From assembly GCA_023244865.1 (NCBI GenBank), contig JAHFLM010000024.1, positions 1 through 12,398 on the forward strand: DNA of 12,398 nt, given 5' to 3'. The position numbers and the translations under genes are program-made. Below are positions 12,085-12,398 of the stretch, piece after piece. Under the pieces are notes generated by a model, which ran no database searches, was not told the origin of the DNA, and saw only the letters and a program-made list of their open reading frames with translations. The stretch comes from Candidatus Harrisonbacteria bacterium (GTDB lineage Bacteria; Patescibacteriota; Minisyncoccia; UBA6257; UBA11618). Each line of letters starts with the position of its first letter. Positions within the stretch are counted from its first letter, which is position 1.

Positions 12085-12162
12085 TCCGCCGCTTCCAAAT
12101 CCAGTGTAGCACAAATATGCAAAGTTTAGGTATTGCAATCCAGCATATACGCTGATAATATT

Positions 12163-12384
12163 ATGGTAGACACAATACGAACAAAGGAATATGGCGATTT
12201 TGTCGGAAAACTGCGAAAAGCTCGACTTGAAGCAGGTTTGCGACAGATAGATGTCGCCAAAAAACTTAAACGCACGCAATCGTATGTGTCACGAGTCGAA
12301 GTCGGCGAACAAAGGTTGGATATACTGGAATTGCAGAAGTTCGCAAAGCTCTACGGCAAAGACATCCACTATTTTGTAAAATAA
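12163..12384 (+). CDS. XRE-family helix-turn-helix transcriptional regulator, 73 residues
   Basis: A short DNA-binding protein consisting almost only of an HTH_3/Cro-CI domain: helix 1 FVGKLRKARLEAGL (about 13-26), helix 2 RQIDVAKKL, recognition helix RTQSYVSRVEVGE, then LDILELQKFAKLYGKDIHYF. The family binds operators as dimers and commonly controls phage, toxin-antitoxin, restriction-modification or other accessory genes. ATG 12163 is preferred although no Shine-Dalgarno is present; an in-frame TTG at 12133 would add ten residues, but the DNA there (TTGCAA, then TAATAT 17 bp later) looks more like a promoter. The partner gene, if any, lies beyond the right edge. It follows the GC-rich repeat island, which suggests an accessory region. 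Confidence 0.8.
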   Translation: MVDTIRTKEYGDFVGKLRKARLEAGLRQIDVAKKLKRTQSYVSRVEVGEQRLDILELQKFAKLYGKDIHYFVK

Positions 12385-12398
12385 TTTATGTATATCCC

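Larger units (their letters stand above)
11745..12110. repeat. GC-rich non-coding island made of hairpins and tRNA-like fragments
   Basis: Base composition jumps from AT-rich to clearly GC-rich and several open frames overlap without any ribosome binding site, so none is credited as a gene. Structure seen: a 20-bp palindrome at 11750-11769; AATTTTC/GAAAATT near 11790; the hairpin CGCACGC (11899-11905)/GCGTGCG (11909-11915); two T-loop-like copies, GCTCGAACCC (about 11885-11894) and GCTTGAACCC beside it; CG-rich palindromic runs 11956-11990; and a long hairpin 11990-12084. It is probably a composite repeat element rather than a gene. Confidence 0.6.

Noticed and set aside
12133..12162. TTG start giving an 83-residue XRE regulator
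   Set aside because: The extra ten residues precede the HTH fold, no ribosome binding site is present, and the DNA resembles a promoter.
11796..12279. Several overlapping minus-strand open frames (108, 143 and 78 codons) and a plus-strand frame at 11911-12129
   Set aside because: All cover the GC-rich repeat island in different frames, lack ribosome binding sites, and have low-complexity Arg/Gly/Pro-rich translations without domains.
1..12398. CRISPR array, rRNA, full insertion sequence or replication origin
   Set aside because: No regularly spaced direct repeats, rRNA motifs, transposase or DnaA-box cluster were found on either strand.

Overview
The window looks like part of a genome from the Candidate Phyla Radiation (Patescibacteria), probably Parcubacteria-like. 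This is inferred from AT-rich DNA, a translation initiation factor IF-2 of only 477 residues that starts at the G1 motif, a tRNA without an encoded CCA, many short orphan membrane proteins, and a 102-residue protein of a type I associate with Parcubacteria genomes. No 16S rRNA or other phylogenetic marker beyond infB and rbfA is present, so the assignment stays an inference.

Layout. At 1-93 the start of a leftward gene runs off the edge, divergent from a two-gene rightward operon (192-697) whose promoter shares its -35 bases; a terminator ends that operon. A 111-bp palindromic element (745-855) follows, then uppP (899-1672), the undecaprenyl-diphosphatase of cell-wall lipid carrier recycling. 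Leftward from 6616 to 1669 lie: a small secreted Cys-rich protein, a secreted Cys-rich protein ending in a Hint autoprocessing domain, an operon of a saccharopine-dehydrogenase-like enzyme plus two tandem paralogous three-helix membrane proteins, and a membrane-anchored coiled-coil protein. Divergent from them is a third Cys-rich exported protein (6763-7737).

From 7738 to 8040 there are a strong terminator, a GC-rich inverted-repeat element built from copies of a tRNA 3' end, and tRNA-Leu(UAA) on the minus strand. A rightward four-gene operon of orphan small proteins (8137-9374; three membrane, one soluble) meets the leftward infB-rbfA operon (11216-9434) at a bidirectional terminator. The 102-residue conserved gene (11634-11326), a GC-rich repeat-laden non-coding island (about 11745-12110) and an XRE-type helix-turn-helix regulator (12163-12384) close the window.

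Two themes link the genes. First, the three exported proteins in 4942-7737 share a four-cysteine, PSI-like module (C-x7-9-C-x5-12-C-x7-9-C, usually with an aromatic residue after the third Cys), together with a myxococcus-type Cys-rich repeat and a Hint domain, which suggests an oxidatively folded cell-surface system. Second, starts fall into two classes: Shine-Dalgarno-led genes (mostly orphan operons) and genes with a -10 box 6-11 bp before the ATG and no Shine-Dalgarno (uppP, infB, three exported proteins, the left-edge gene), which look leaderless.
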